From Staphylococcus lloydii (lineage in GTDB: Bacteria > Bacillota > Bacilli > Staphylococcales > Staphylococcaceae): a stretch of DNA of 64,000 nucleotides. Under the pieces are notes generated by a model. It saw only the letters and a program-made list of their open reading frames with translations. It made no database searches and was not told where the DNA came from. A program made the translations under genes and the position numbers. The stretch spans positions 248,001 to 312,000 of the forward strand of contig NZ_CP064056.1 of the NCBI RefSeq assembly GCF_015775975.1, read 5' to 3'. Below are positions 1-8,353 of this stretch, piece by piece (position 1 is the stretch's first letter; every line of letters begins with the position of its first letter).

Positions 1-1
1 A

Positions 2-1285
2 GAATCCGAAGACCGTGTAGGTGGTCGAGTGATGTCTGAACGACGTGGCAACTATTGGATGAACTGGGGCGGTCATGTTTATGCCGGAAAAGGTTCAGCG
101 ACCGATGAATTATTAAAATCAGTTGGTGTGAAGGCACTACCTGTTCCTGGCAAACTTTCAGCAATGCAATTAAATGGTAAATTGTTATTAGATGGGCATG
201 TCGAATTGTATCCGTTCAGAGTTTCAATGTCTTGGAAAGATCGTATTTCTATGTTGATTGCTGGTGCAAAAGTAAGAGGCGCAGTTTTAAAATATAGCAA
301 AATAGCCAAAAGACGTGCGCATGAAGATTACTGTACACAACAACAACGTATATTTAACTTTATGAATGACAGAACGTTTTCTGATTTTACAGGAAAATTG
401 CCTGAAGATGCAGATGCCATATTTAGACCTACTGTAAGTCGTTCAACTGGAGAACCTGAACAAATTTCTGCAGGTGCCGGGGTCGCATACTTTGATATGA
501 TTTGGAGTAAGGAAGACGGGTTAACACGTAATATAGTGGGAGGACCCTCAACTTTAACGAATACGATAGCGAGTCGTATTAAGGACAGTGTTGAGCTAAA
601 TGCGCATGTCCAAGAAGTTGTAAATAATGATGATTTTGTTAGTGTGAAGTATGAAAAAGACGGCAAAACTTATACTGAAATTGCACGTTATATTATTATG
701 GCAACACCAGCACCAATTACGCGTAAAGTGACGAAAAATTTGAGCCCTCGCCTGAATGATGCGCTCAGTCAAATTAAGTACGGCCCTCATGTAAGCGCTT
801 CCTTTTTGACGAATGAAACAGAAGAGCAAGTTTGGGACGACGTTTATGCCTTTGCAACACCTAAAAAGTCATTTGATATCTTGATTCATAATTCAAATCT
901 AACACACAGTATGCATAGTCAACGTCATCAAGGTAGTAGTTTTATGACGTTCTCGCCGGCTAATAGAGGTCGAGCATTATTAGAGAAAACTGAAGAAGAA
1001 ATTTTAGAGCAATATTTAGACGACATTGAAGACATGTTCCCAGGTTTTAGAAATATTGTAGTAGAAGCACATGTGCAGAAGTTCCCATACGGTTCAGCTT
1101 ATGTGTATCCGGGTCGTGCCGATATACAACCTACTTTAACAGAACCTGAAGGGCGCTTATACTTAGCAGGAGACTACTTAGGTACATTTTATACAGAAAC
1201 AGCTATTCAAACTGGTTTTACAGCTGCACAAGATATTAACAGTTTATTATCGTTCTATCAAAATGATATACAGCAAATACTGTAA
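2..1285 (+). CDS. FAD-dependent amine-oxidase-like oxidoreductase, 5' end cut by window edge
   Basis: The frame is open from base 2, and the first codons read ...EDRVGGRV. This is the end of the FAD-binding Rossmann signature of the flavin amine oxidase / protoporphyrinogen oxidase superfamily, so the GxGxxG and true start lie left of the window. Near the C terminus, LYLAGDYLGTFYTETAIQTG is the usual second FAD-contact motif (GD...G..E.A...G). About 428 residues are visible, so little is missing. Substrate unknown. An MFS transporter starts 34 bases downstream with its own GGGAGG site, which suggests a two-gene operon that imports and oxidises or exports something. The family call is firm; the reaction is not known. 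Confidence 0.8.
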   Translation, partial: ESEDRVGGRVMSERRGNYWMNWGGHVYAGKGSATDELLKSVGVKALPVPGKLSAMQLNGKLLLDGHVELYPFRVSMSWKDRISMLIAGAKVRGAVLKYSKIAKRRAHEDYCTQQQRIFNFMNDRTFSDFTGKLPEDADAIFRPTVSRSTGEPEQISAGAGVAYFDMIWSKEDGLTRNIVGGPSTLTNTIASRIKDSVELNAHVQEVVNNDDFVSVKYEKDGKTYTEIARYIIMATPAPITRKVTKNLSPRLNDALSQIKYGPHVSASFLTNETEEQVWDDVYAFATPKKSFDILIHNSNLTHSMHSQRHQGSSFMTFSPANRGRALLEKTEEEILEQYLDDIEDMFPGFRNIVVEAHVQKFPYGSAYVYPGRADIQPTLTEPEGRLYLAGDYLGTFYTETAIQTGFTAAQDINSLLSFYQNDIQQIL

Positions 1286-1319
1286 TTAACATTCTGTATA
1301 TTTTGGGAGGCAAGGTTTA

Positions 1320-2669
1320 ATGGAAAAAACAAAAGCTATGGAAGATGTTCCATTTTGTAAATTTCACATGAAAATATTTGCATATTGTAGTGGTAGTTCA
1401 TTCGTAGATGGCTATGCGCTCGGTATTATTGCTATAGCACTCTCGATAATGCAAAAAGATATTAATATGTCCGTTACTACAGTAGGTCTTCTCGGTATGG
1501 GGACACTACTTGGTATGGTTTTTGGTGGCTTAGTCGGCGGTTATTTTACCGATCTTATAGGCAGAAAGAAAATGTTTATCATCGACATGTTATTACTAGG
1601 CATATTTACGATATCACAGTTTTTCGTGACGGATCCAACGCAATTAATAATCTTAAGAATATTAATTGGTGTGACGCTAGGCATGGATTATCCTATTGCA
1701 GGTTCATTGATGAGTGAATTTGCGCCGAAAAAAAATCGTGGTGCATTGTTAGGCGGTATCAACGCATTCTGGTTTATTGGATACGCTGTATCATTTATTG
1801 TTGGCTATTTACTTATTCCAATTGGCAACGCAACAAGTTGGAGATGGATGTTAGCTAGTGGTGCAGTACCGGTAATCGTATTATTATTCGCACGTTTAAA
1901 TATGCCAGAATCACCTCATTGGTTATTAAAGCATGGGAAGAAACAAAAAGCCGAAGACATTGTACACAGCGTGTTTGGTGATCATGTTCAAGTTAGCCAA
2001 AATGAACATTCAGAACAAAAGCCTAATTTATTAGATATTTTTAGAAATGGTTATGGTAAAAGAACTCTATTTGTTTCAATATTTTGGTCAGTACAAGTCA
2101 TGACGACTTTTGCGATAGGTACATATATACCTGAAATACTGTCTGAATTTAGTTTGAAAGGCGGTTCGCAAGAGTATTTAGGCTCGGCAATTATTAATTT
2201 ATTTTATTTAATTGGTGCTTTCCCGGCATTATATTTTGTAGAAAAAATTGGCAGAAGACCCACTTTATTATGGCCGTTTTTAATAACGACGATAGCATTA
2301 TTCGTATTAGGCGTCGTATCTGGTAATAATCCACCATTTTGGATTATATTATTACTCTTTGTTATTTATGGTATCTTTAACACCGGTATGAGTAGTCATC
2401 AATGGATTTATCCATATGAACTATATCCTACACACTTTAGAGGTACAGGTGGTGGGTTTACAACTACAGTCAGTCGTATCGCATCAGCAATCAGTACATT
2501 CTTCTTCCCAGTTATACTATCTAACTATGGATTGAGTACAACGATGTATATTTCATCAGGCCTACTGTTTATCGGCTTTATCGTTTCCATATTTATGGCA
2601 CCAGAGACGAAGAATAAAGGCCTCGATGACGCAAGTTCAGCAACAGTAATTAAACCCGAAATTAATTAA
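1320..2669 (+). CDS. MFS transporter (sugar/organic-acid porter type), 449 aa
   Basis: Twelve hydrophobic segments are visible. The loop 2-3 motif reads GGYFTDLIGRKK (MFS motif A, G-x3-D-x2-GR-K/R) and recurs in the second half as VEKIGRRPT. The segment RILIGVTLGMDYPIAGSLMSEFAP matches the TM4 signature of the sugar/aromatic-acid porter branch. Length is normal. The start ATG follows GGGAGGCAAGG. It is probably co-transcribed with the upstream flavoprotein. The substrate cannot be read from sequence; a small organic acid or sugar-like compound related to the flavoprotein substrate is an inference. Confidence 0.85.
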   Translation: MEKTKAMEDVPFCKFHMKIFAYCSGSSFVDGYALGIIAIALSIMQKDINMSVTTVGLLGMGTLLGMVFGGLVGGYFTDLIGRKKMFIIDMLLLGIFTISQFFVTDPTQLIILRILIGVTLGMDYPIAGSLMSEFAPKKNRGALLGGINAFWFIGYAVSFIVGYLLIPIGNATSWRWMLASGAVPVIVLLFARLNMPESPHWLLKHGKKQKAEDIVHSVFGDHVQVSQNEHSEQKPNLLDIFRNGYGKRTLFVSIFWSVQVMTTFAIGTYIPEILSEFSLKGGSQEYLGSAIINLFYLIGAFPALYFVEKIGRRPTLLWPFLITTIALFVLGVVSGNNPPFWIILLLFVIYGIFNTGMSSHQWIYPYELYPTHFRGTGGGFTTTVSRIASAISTFFFPVILSNYGLSTTMYISSGLLFIGFIVSIFMAPETKNKGLDDASSATVIKPEIN

Positions 2670-2690
2670 ATAACGAAGTTAGTTTACACG

Positions 2691-2722
2691 AACTACACGT
2701 CTATTTAGATGTGTAGTTTTTT
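2691..2722 (+). terminator. Rho-independent terminator of the flavoprotein-MFS operon
   Basis: Arms AACTACAC and GTGTAGTT enclose a 12-base loop and are followed by TTTT. It lies 20 bases after the MFS stop. Confidence 0.75.
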
Positions 2723-2782
2723 GAGACTTCAGTTCTACAATGAAAAACGAAAAGTTAAATCAAAGATTTAGTTATATATGGA

Positions 2783-2812
2783 GGAAGCCAAAAAATAATT
2801 GGCTTCCTTTTT
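2783..2812 (+). terminator. Second hairpin terminator before the XRE operon
   Basis: GGAAGCCA and TGGCTTCC arms are followed by TTTTT. A second terminator only about 60 bases after the first could end a short transcript starting between them; no ORF is visible there. Confidence 0.6.
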
Positions 2813-2888
2813 AAAAACATATTTTTGACTACTATACTTGTCAAAATGACATGAGTAATGTACATTGTGATTAAGGAGTTGATGAAAC

Positions 2889-3092
2889 TTGCGAAATCGT
2901 CTAAAAGAATTGCGTGCTCGAGATGGCTATAATCAAACGCAACTAGCTAAGAAAGCCGGTATTTCAAGGCAAACTATTTCTTTAATTGAGCGAAATGATT
3001 TTATGCCATCAATTTTAACGGCAGTCAAAATAGCACGTATATTTAACGAAAATGTTGAAAGTATTTTTATCTTTGAGGAGGAGGAATTATGA
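2889..3092 (+). CDS. XRE-family HTH regulator, 67 aa
   Basis: This short single-domain DNA-binding protein has a clear Cro/C1 helix-turn-helix (QTQLAKKAGISRQTISLIE, residues about 16-34). It has no effector domain, like the YozG group of small XRE regulators found beside ABC exporters. The start is TTG, because GGAG lies 10 bases upstream and the nearby ATG at 2882 is out of frame. The stop overlaps the start of the next gene by four bases. It probably autoregulates the four-gene operon that follows. Confidence 0.85.
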   Translation: MRNRLKELRARDGYNQTQLAKKAGISRQTISLIERNDFMPSILTAVKIARIFNENVESIFIFEEEEL

Positions 3093-3823
3093 AAATAGGT
3101 AGATATTTATTAATTTTAATGATAGGTGGTATTATAGGAGGCTTATTTGGTGGAATCATAGGTTCATCAACATTTAAACTAATAATCACTAGCTTACAAT
3201 TTACTGATCATACTACTATTATCGTACTTACAATAATTGTTGTATTAATAAATGCTGTTTTATTAGTAGTTTTATACGGAACACAACGTAAATCTTTAAA
3301 TTTTAAAAATAAATTAGCAGAAGATATAGATGACGACAAAGCAGATTATTATGAAAAGAAATCCAATACTTATTACTTAAGGGTTAACGCTATTTTTTAT
3401 GCTTTAATTTCTGTGAGTCTCATTCATATATTTGTTATTGTATTAGGTTATCGTTCAAATTATGGTTCAGAATATGATGTCTTGTTGGCTATTGTGCCTT
3501 TCTTAGTGGTTATGATAGCAGGAACTACAATTGGTTTTTATTATCGTAAATTCGAACCAAGACTTCCTAAACAAGGTGAAAAAAATTATACTGACAAAGT
3601 TTTTAATATTATGGATGAAGGCGAAAGATACATTACTTTAGTATCAATGTTTAAGGTATATCACTGGAACTTAATCATGTTAATGGTCGGAACTTTATTT
3701 TTAGGAATATATTCGATGGCAACTGACATGAATCAAGGAATGAGTATATTAATACTCATTATTATATTTATGTATAATTCGTTTGGTTATTTAACTAAAG
3801 TACGTAAATTTTATAAAAATTAA
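3089..3823 (+). CDS. DUF3169-family membrane protein, 244 aa
   Basis: The N terminus carries two membrane segments (residues about 5-30 and 42-63), followed by an acidic cytosolic stretch and four more membrane helices. The layout matches DUF3169 proteins, which usually sit directly after a small XRE regulator. It overlaps the preceding gene and starts after GAGGAGGAATT. The next genes are an ABC ATPase and an ABC-2 permease, so it may be an accessory or sensory subunit of that exporter. The function is not known experimentally to me. Confidence 0.75.
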   Translation: MKIGRYLLILMIGGIIGGLFGGIIGSSTFKLIITSLQFTDHTTIIVLTIIVVLINAVLLVVLYGTQRKSLNFKNKLAEDIDDDKADYYEKKSNTYYLRVNAIFYALISVSLIHIFVIVLGYRSNYGSEYDVLLAIVPFLVVMIAGTTIGFYYRKFEPRLPKQGEKNYTDKVFNIMDEGERYITLVSMFKVYHWNLIMLMVGTLFLGIYSMATDMNQGMSILILIIIFMYNSFGYLTKVRKFYKN

Positions 3824-3846
3824 CTTTATAGAAAGAGAGGTAGACG

Positions 3847-4689
3847 ATGGCACAATTACTTGATATTAAACAGCTTAATAAAACATATGAAAAGTCTAAT
3901 TTTAGTTTGGATAATATATCTTTTTCGATTGATAAAAATGAAGTCGTGGGTTTAATAGGACAAAATGGTTCAGGAAAAACAACGCTCATTAACACCATTG
4001 TTGGTAACAGATCAAAAGATTCTGGGGACATTTCCTTTTTTAGTAAAACTATAACTCAAGATAATTATCGTTATAAGGAACAAATTGGTGTCGTATTTGA
4101 TGATTTGAGAGTGCCTAATAAATTAACAATTAAAGGTATTAATCAAGTGTTTAATACAATTTTTGAAACGTGGAATAGTGAACGATTCTTATCTCTTATA
4201 GAACAGTTTGAATTACCACAAACAAATATGATTAGCACGTTTTCAAGAGGTATGAGAATGAAAAGCGCGCTAGCAATAGCATTAGCGCATGACAGTAAGC
4301 TATTGATTTTAGACGAAGCAACTGCAGGTATGGATGTTTCTGGTAGAGAACAAGTGATGGAAATGCTTGAAGATTTTATTAATGATGGAAACAGCATTTT
4401 AATATCATCACATATATCAGAAGATATTGAACAGCTAGCGACTAAACTTGTTTTTATGAAAGATGGCAAAGTGATATTAGAAGAAGAAAAAGACAAATTA
4501 TTAACAACTTACGGCATTATCAAACAACCTATGGAATCATTTAATATCCCCAATGAATTGATTGTAGCTTCAAGAATACGTAAACAAGAACATATAACGT
4601 TGGTGAATGACTATACAGCGATAGCAGAAGCGGAACAACTTCAGCAAATAGATGAGGCTACAAAAATTATAATGAGAGGTGAAACATAA
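3847..4689 (+). CDS. ABC exporter ATP-binding protein, 280 aa
   Basis: Walker A is GQNGSGKTT (about residues 38-46) and Walker B is LLILDEA. The signature loop is FSRGM, the degenerate LSGGQ seen in BcrA-type, YhcG/PmtA-like exporter ATPases rather than importers. A C-terminal extension of about 60 residues follows the switch region. GAGAGGTAGACG gives a good ribosome site. The stop overlaps the permease start by one base, so the pair is translationally coupled. Likely role is energising export of a peptide or antimicrobial by the next gene's permease. Confidence 0.85.
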   Translation: MAQLLDIKQLNKTYEKSNFSLDNISFSIDKNEVVGLIGQNGSGKTTLINTIVGNRSKDSGDISFFSKTITQDNYRYKEQIGVVFDDLRVPNKLTIKGINQVFNTIFETWNSERFLSLIEQFELPQTNMISTFSRGMRMKSALAIALAHDSKLLILDEATAGMDVSGREQVMEMLEDFINDGNSILISSHISEDIEQLATKLVFMKDGKVILEEEKDKLLTTYGIIKQPMESFNIPNELIVASRIRKQEHITLVNDYTAIAEAEQLQQIDEATKIIMRGET

Positions 4690-5324
4690 TGAAAGGTATG
4701 TTATTAAGCACTTATTACGCATCCAAGAAAGCAGTCTATCTATATTTATCCATTGCTATATTAGCTAGTATTATTTTTGGATTTCTTAATCCCATAATGA
4801 GTTGTTTCTTTCCTATGCTAATCTTAATTTCACCTGTGACGGATACGATAAAGCATGAAAAAAATTCTAAGTGGATGAATTATATCTCAACATTACCTGT
4901 ACGTAGAAAAGATTATATTAATGGGTATTTTACTTACTACATGTTGCTTGTAGTAGTAGGATTGGTTGTGGGATTAATTGTCACTGCTGTTTTGACTCAA
5001 AGTATCCAAGTGGCAATTGCATCGGTATTACTTGGTTTAGGTGGCGCGGGGACATATGCAGTTATGTTTCCGTTGACATTTAAATTTGGTGCGGAAAACT
5101 CTAACGTAGTGTTAATATCGTCGTCTATTTTTGTTATAGCTCTATTTTATATAGTGTTTTTTGTGTTTATCGTTAAAGATTTGAATACTACAAACTCATT
5201 AACTGAAGCTGTGTCACAACCTTCAAGTCTTATTGCCCTAATTGTTTATGCGCTAGTTGGTATTTTGACAATCGTGCTCTCTTATTCGAGTTCAATTCGT
5301 ATTTTTAATAGACAAGAACTATAA
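4689..5324 (+). CDS. ABC-2 type permease, 211 aa
   Basis: Six hydrophobic segments occur in the order usual for small ABC-2 permeases. The loop after helix 2 (TLPVRRKDYINGYFTYY) matches the conserved 'LP.sR..yv.skyl' motif of the ABC-2 family. It is coupled to the ATPase upstream. The XRE / ATPase / small permease layout resembles the staphylococcal Pmt exporter of phenol-soluble modulins and related self-protection exporters, but that substrate is only an analogy. A terminator follows directly. Confidence 0.8.
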   Translation: MKGMLLSTYYASKKAVYLYLSIAILASIIFGFLNPIMSCFFPMLILISPVTDTIKHEKNSKWMNYISTLPVRRKDYINGYFTYYMLLVVVGLVVGLIVTAVLTQSIQVAIASVLLGLGGAGTYAVMFPLTFKFGAENSNVVLISSSIFVIALFYIVFFVFIVKDLNTTNSLTEAVSQPSSLIALIVYALVGILTIVLSYSSSIRIFNRQEL

Positions 5325-5350
5325 AAAGCAGTCATTCCGACTGCTTTTTT
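5325..5350. terminator. Bidirectional terminator
   Basis: AAAGCAGTC and GACTGCTTT arms with A-run and T-run on opposite sides can end both the ABC operon (+) and the 64-residue gene (-). Confidence 0.75.
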
Positions 5351-5351
5351 A

Positions 5352-5546
5352 TTATTTATGTTTGTCTGCTAAATGTATAATATCTTCCTTTTGATTTTTA
5401 AAATCAACATTACTGAGTAACTTATCAATAATTTGTCTTTTAGTTTCTTGAATATGAGCGCTTTTACCGATACTGCTTGGCATATTCATTGGCTTGTATG
5501 CTTCCCATTCTTCTAATTCTGAAAATAATTCACGACATGTTGTCAT
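5352..5546 (-). CDS. Small conserved-looking protein under a SAM riboswitch, 64 aa
   Basis: I do not recognise this protein. It is soluble, charged and probably helical, with one cysteine near the N terminus (MTTCREL) and the segment MNMPSSIG. The ribosome site AAGGTGG lies 8 bases before the ATG. It is the only gene between a complete S-box leader (5613-5722, same strand) with its terminator (5576-5604) and the shared terminator at 5325-5350. Expression should therefore rise when S-adenosylmethionine is low. Staphylococcal S-boxes normally control methionine or cysteine synthesis and uptake, so a role in sulfur metabolism is inferred. Confidence 0.7.
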   Translation of the reverse strand: MTTCRELFSELEEWEAYKPMNMPSSIGKSAHIQETKRQIIDKLLSNVDFKNQKEDIIHLADKHK

Positions 5547-5575
5547 AATATGACCACCTTTTTTATTTTTTGCAA

Positions 5576-5604
5576 ATAAAATAGCCCTTCTAGATCAGAA
5601 GAGC
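5576..5604 (-). terminator. Intrinsic terminator of the SAM riboswitch expression platform
   Basis: Read on the minus strand, GCTCTTCT and AGAAGGGC form an 8-bp stem (one G-U) with a 5-base loop, followed by TATTTTATTT. It lies right after the aptamer and before the 64-residue ORF. Confidence 0.75.
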
Positions 5605-5612
5605 TTCCACAC

Positions 5613-5722
5613 ATCTTCTCATCTTTCAGTTACAAAATAACTGTTGGATTTAGCACATCGCCAAAAGGCTGTTGCCGGAGTTTCACAGGGCCAAGTCCCT
5701 CCACTCACTCTTAATAAGAGAA
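5613..5722 (-). promoter_or_regulatory. SAM-I (S-box) riboswitch aptamer
   Basis: On the minus strand the block carries the S-box landmarks in order: CTCTTAT..AAGAG (P1/P2 start), GAGTGGAGGGACTTGGCCC, TGTGAAACTCCGGCAAC, the P3 region GATGTGCTAAATCC, the P4 stem, and AAAGATGAGAAG closing P1. SAM binding stabilises P1 and lets the downstream terminator form. This is sequence-pattern recognition; an Rfam RF00162 covariance search would be decisive. Confidence 0.93.
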
Positions 5723-5858
5723 CTATTTTATTTAACTTTATAATATCACATTTTTGTTAATAGTACTATTTTACATATTAAGAAAAAACGTAATAATTTA
5801 TAAACTATTATATGAATATAGTGTAAAATATAAATAACAATATTAAAGAGGTAAAATA

Positions 5859-6203
5859 ATGGAAATATGGGATGTTATTAAAGGATTATTCATGTTGTTT
5901 GTTTTAATACCATTAGTGATCGCAGTAATTTATTTTTTATGCCTGCATTTACCATTGCTAATCATTTTAAGATTATATGATTACATTACATATAAAAGCT
6001 ATCAATATTTCAAGATTGATATTTCTAACTGGTTTACCGTAATCATATGCATTTTATTTGTAGGCTTTTTCTATATTTTAGCATTTTATTTGTTAGGCGT
6101 GCTCTTTATGCCGATGGGAAATTGGGAGCTCATTCCTATAGTAATGATAGGTGCTATCGTATATCTACTTTTAAAAAAAGTTGAAGGACGAAAAGATGCA
6201 TAG
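5859..6203 (+). CDS. Hypothetical membrane protein, 114 aa
   Basis: Three membrane-spanning segments (residues about 10-35, 55-80, 85-108) with a short basic tail (KKVEGRKDA). The ribosome site AAAGAGG precedes the ATG at normal distance. The family is not recognised. It ends 23 bases before the GrpB-like gene on the same strand and may share its transcript. Confidence 0.6.
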   Translation: MEIWDVIKGLFMLFVLIPLVIAVIYFLCLHLPLLIILRLYDYITYKSYQYFKIDISNWFTVIICILFVGFFYILAFYLLGVLFMPMGNWELIPIVMIGAIVYLLLKKVEGRKDA

Positions 6204-6226
6204 ACGATGGAGTGGGAGGGGATTGT

Positions 6227-6760
6227 ATGCAAGTTGAAGTTACAGCACATAATCCAAGATGGAAAGATGATTTTGAAAAAGAAGCGCAAAAAATAATGGC
6301 TATATATGATGATTTACTATTGGAAATATATCATATCGGCAGTACGTCCGTAGCAGGTTTGAAAGCAAAACCTGTTATAGATATGATGCCCATTGTTAGT
6401 GATATTAATAAAGTGGATAAATTCGACGACCAGATGCTAGCACTCGGTTATGAACCACTTGGAGAAAACGGTATAGTGGGTAGACGTTTTTTTCGAAAAT
6501 GTAATATGTCTTCAGGGAAAAGGACATATCATGTGCATATCTTTGATCCAAGTAGCCAAGATGAAATCATTAGACATTTAGCTTTTAAAGCATATTTAAT
6601 TGCACATCCAGAGATAGCAAATCAATATGGCAATTTAAAATCTAGACTAGGCGCTGCATTTCCAGACGATATTGAGTCATACATGGATGGCAAAAATGCC
6701 TTCATAAAAGAAACTGAAAAACAAGCAGTGGTGTGGTATGAAGGCAATTCTAATAGTTAA
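6227..6760 (+). CDS. GrpB family protein (nucleotidyltransferase-fold, UPF0157), 177 aa
   Basis: Motifs IYHIGSTSVAGLKAKPVIDMMP (written in part: HIGSTSV, KPVIDMMP) and the C-terminal FRDYLIAHP-like HLAFKAYLIAHPEIANQY are typical of the GrpB/UPF0157 family, which adopts a nucleotidyltransferase fold with a GSTSV-centred active site. The upstream in-frame GTG at 6212 overlaps the ribosome site GGGAGGGG, so the ATG at 6227 is the real start. Some family members are fused to dephospho-CoA kinases; this one is stand-alone. Biochemical role unknown. Confidence 0.85.
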   Translation: MQVEVTAHNPRWKDDFEKEAQKIMAIYDDLLLEIYHIGSTSVAGLKAKPVIDMMPIVSDINKVDKFDDQMLALGYEPLGENGIVGRRFFRKCNMSSGKRTYHVHIFDPSSQDEIIRHLAFKAYLIAHPEIANQYGNLKSRLGAAFPDDIESYMDGKNAFIKETEKQAVVWYEGNSNS

Positions 6761-6829
6761 GCTATATAATAAAGAAAATGTTTTTCCTATGATACAATGA
6801 AATTGAAGTTACCAAAGGAGGCGACGCAA

Positions 6830-7765
6830 ATGTCTAAAAAGAAAGTATCAATTATTGGGGGCGGCAATACGGGTGCAACGCTCGCATTTATTGTGGCACA
6901 ACAGGAACTAGCTGACGTAGTTTTAATTGATAGACCTCAAAGTGAAAAACCGGCTCAAGGTAAAGCGTTGGATATATTAGAAAGTAGTCCTATTTTTGGT
7001 TTTGATGTAAATATTAATGCATCATCAGATTATGAAGCTACAACAAATTCGGATGTAGTAGTTATTACAGCTGGTGTGGCGAGAAAGCCTAATATGAGTA
7101 GGGATGACCTTGTACAAACGAACGAACAAATAATGAAAGATGTTACTGAACAAATCGTAAAATATTCTCCTGATTGTAAAATCATTGTCTTAACAAATCC
7201 TGTCGATGCAATGACTTATACAGTATATAAAACTTCGGGCTTTCCTAAAGAACGTGTCATTGGTCAATCTGGCGTGTTAGATACAGCACGTTATCAAACT
7301 TTTATTGCTCAAGAATTAAACGTTTCTGTCAAGGATGTGAAAGGTCTTGTCTTGGGTGGACATGGCGATACAATGGTACCGCTCGTTCATTCTACTAATG
7401 TCAATGGTATTGCGGTCAGAGAGTTATTGGCAAGCGATGTATTAGATAAGATTGTAGAACGCACTAAACAAGGTGGGGCAGAAATTGTTAACTTATTAGG
7501 TAATGGTTCGGCATATTATGCACCAGCTGCAGCGCTTTACAGTATGATAGAAGCAATTATTAAAGATCAACATCGTTTATTACCGACTATTACACTTTTA
7601 GAAGGAGAATATGGTTATAACGATATATATTTAGGCGTTCCAACCGTATTAGGTGCTAACGGCATTGAAAAAATTGTTGAGTTAGAGTTAGACGAATATG
7701 AAAAAGAACAATTACAAGACTCAGCAGAATCAGTAATGAATGTTAAAAATGCATTGAAATTTTAA
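6830..7765 (+). CDS. mdh: NAD-dependent malate dehydrogenase (LDH-like type), 311 aa
   Basis: The N-terminal [13 protein letters not shown] is the NAD-binding glycine motif, and the Asp in VVLIDRP selects NAD over [17 protein letters not shown] carries the substrate-discriminating Arg of malate rather than lactate dehydrogenases. GHGDTMVPL holds the catalytic histidine. It oxidises malate to oxaloacetate in the TCA cycle. An in-frame ATG at 6797 exists, but AAAGGAGG at 6814-6820 fits the ATG at 6830. A quinone-linked malate oxidase gene lies at 14.6-16.1 kb, so both malate routes may be present. Confidence 0.88.
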   Translation: MSKKKVSIIGGGNTGATLAFIVAQQELADVVLIDRPQSEKPAQGKALDILESSPIFGFDVNINASSDYEATTNSDVVVITAGVARKPNMSRDDLVQTNEQIMKDVTEQIVKYSPDCKIIVLTNPVDAMTYTVYKTSGFPKERVIGQSGVLDTARYQTFIAQELNVSVKDVKGLVLGGHGDTMVPLVHSTNVNGIAVRELLASDVLDKIVERTKQGGAEIVNLLGNGSAYYAPAAALYSMIEAIIKDQHRLLPTITLLEGEYGYNDIYLGVPTVLGANGIEKIVELELDEYEKEQLQDSAESVMNVKNALKF

Positions 7766-7776
7766 AATAGATAAAA

Positions 7777-7804
7777 GAGGCACTTAATCAAGTGCCTCCT
7801 TTTT
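7777..7804 (+). terminator. Terminator of mdh
   Basis: GAGGCACT and AGTGCCTC arms, a 6-base loop and TTTTT follow 11 bases after the mdh stop. Confidence 0.85.
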
Positions 7805-7821
7805 ATGTCGATAAGCCGATC

Positions 7822-8175
7822 TTATTGGAAAAGTTTAACGATTTGGGCGAAGATACCATAAAAGAAACCGCCAATGGGGAAGATAAGCCACCAATATCCT
7901 GCAAAGTAGTCTCCTATAGTTCGTCCTTTATTATCATGCCCGTTTAATTTACCGTCTAAAACTTGTTGTTTAAATTCACTATCTCCCTTAACTAAATGAT
8001 CCAACGTTATATCGAATAAATCACTCATAGCAACAAGTATATCTAAAGAAGGGTAGTTCGCTCCGCTTTCCCATTTTGAAATACTTTGTCTGGAAACATG
8101 TAATTTTCCAGCTAGTTCTTCTTGTGACCAATGATTTAATTCACGATGCTTTTTAATAATTTTAGCCAATTCCAT
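7822..8175 (-). CDS. XRE-family regulator with C-terminal membrane segment, 117 aa
   Basis: The N-terminal HTH is clear (WSQEELAGKLHVSRQSISKWESG, about residues 17-39, written here as motif positions). A DHLVKGD turn follows, typical of YdeP/YxeK-type XRE proteins, then a short linker and one or two hydrophobic segments (YWWLIFPIGGFFYGIF) at the C terminus. This makes it a probable membrane-tethered regulator. The target is unknown. Ribosome site AAAGGGAGTG precedes the start on the minus strand. Confidence 0.8.
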   Translation of the reverse strand: MELAKIIKKHRELNHWSQEELAGKLHVSRQSISKWESGANYPSLDILVAMSDLFDITLDHLVKGDSEFKQQVLDGKLNGHDNKGRTIGDYFAGYWWLIFPIGGFFYGIFAQIVKLFQ

Positions 8176-8316
8176 AAGATCACTCCCTTTGCTTTAAACA
8201 TACCCGTTTTCCATAGTAAAGTCACGATAGTATTAGTTGAAATGACCGCAACCTACAGTTGCCACGCACTTTTTTAGACTGGGAGGTAGTCTAACCCTTT
8301 TTGGAGTAAACTAAAA

Positions 8317-8342
8317 ACACAGTGACCGTTAAGTCACTGTGT
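8317..8342 (-). terminator. Terminator of the minus-strand MFS gene
   Basis: ACACAGTGAC and GTCACTGTGT form a perfect 10-bp stem with a 6-base loop. On the minus strand it is followed by TTTTTAGTTT. Confidence 0.85.
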
Positions 8343-8353
8343 AGTGAAAGGCA

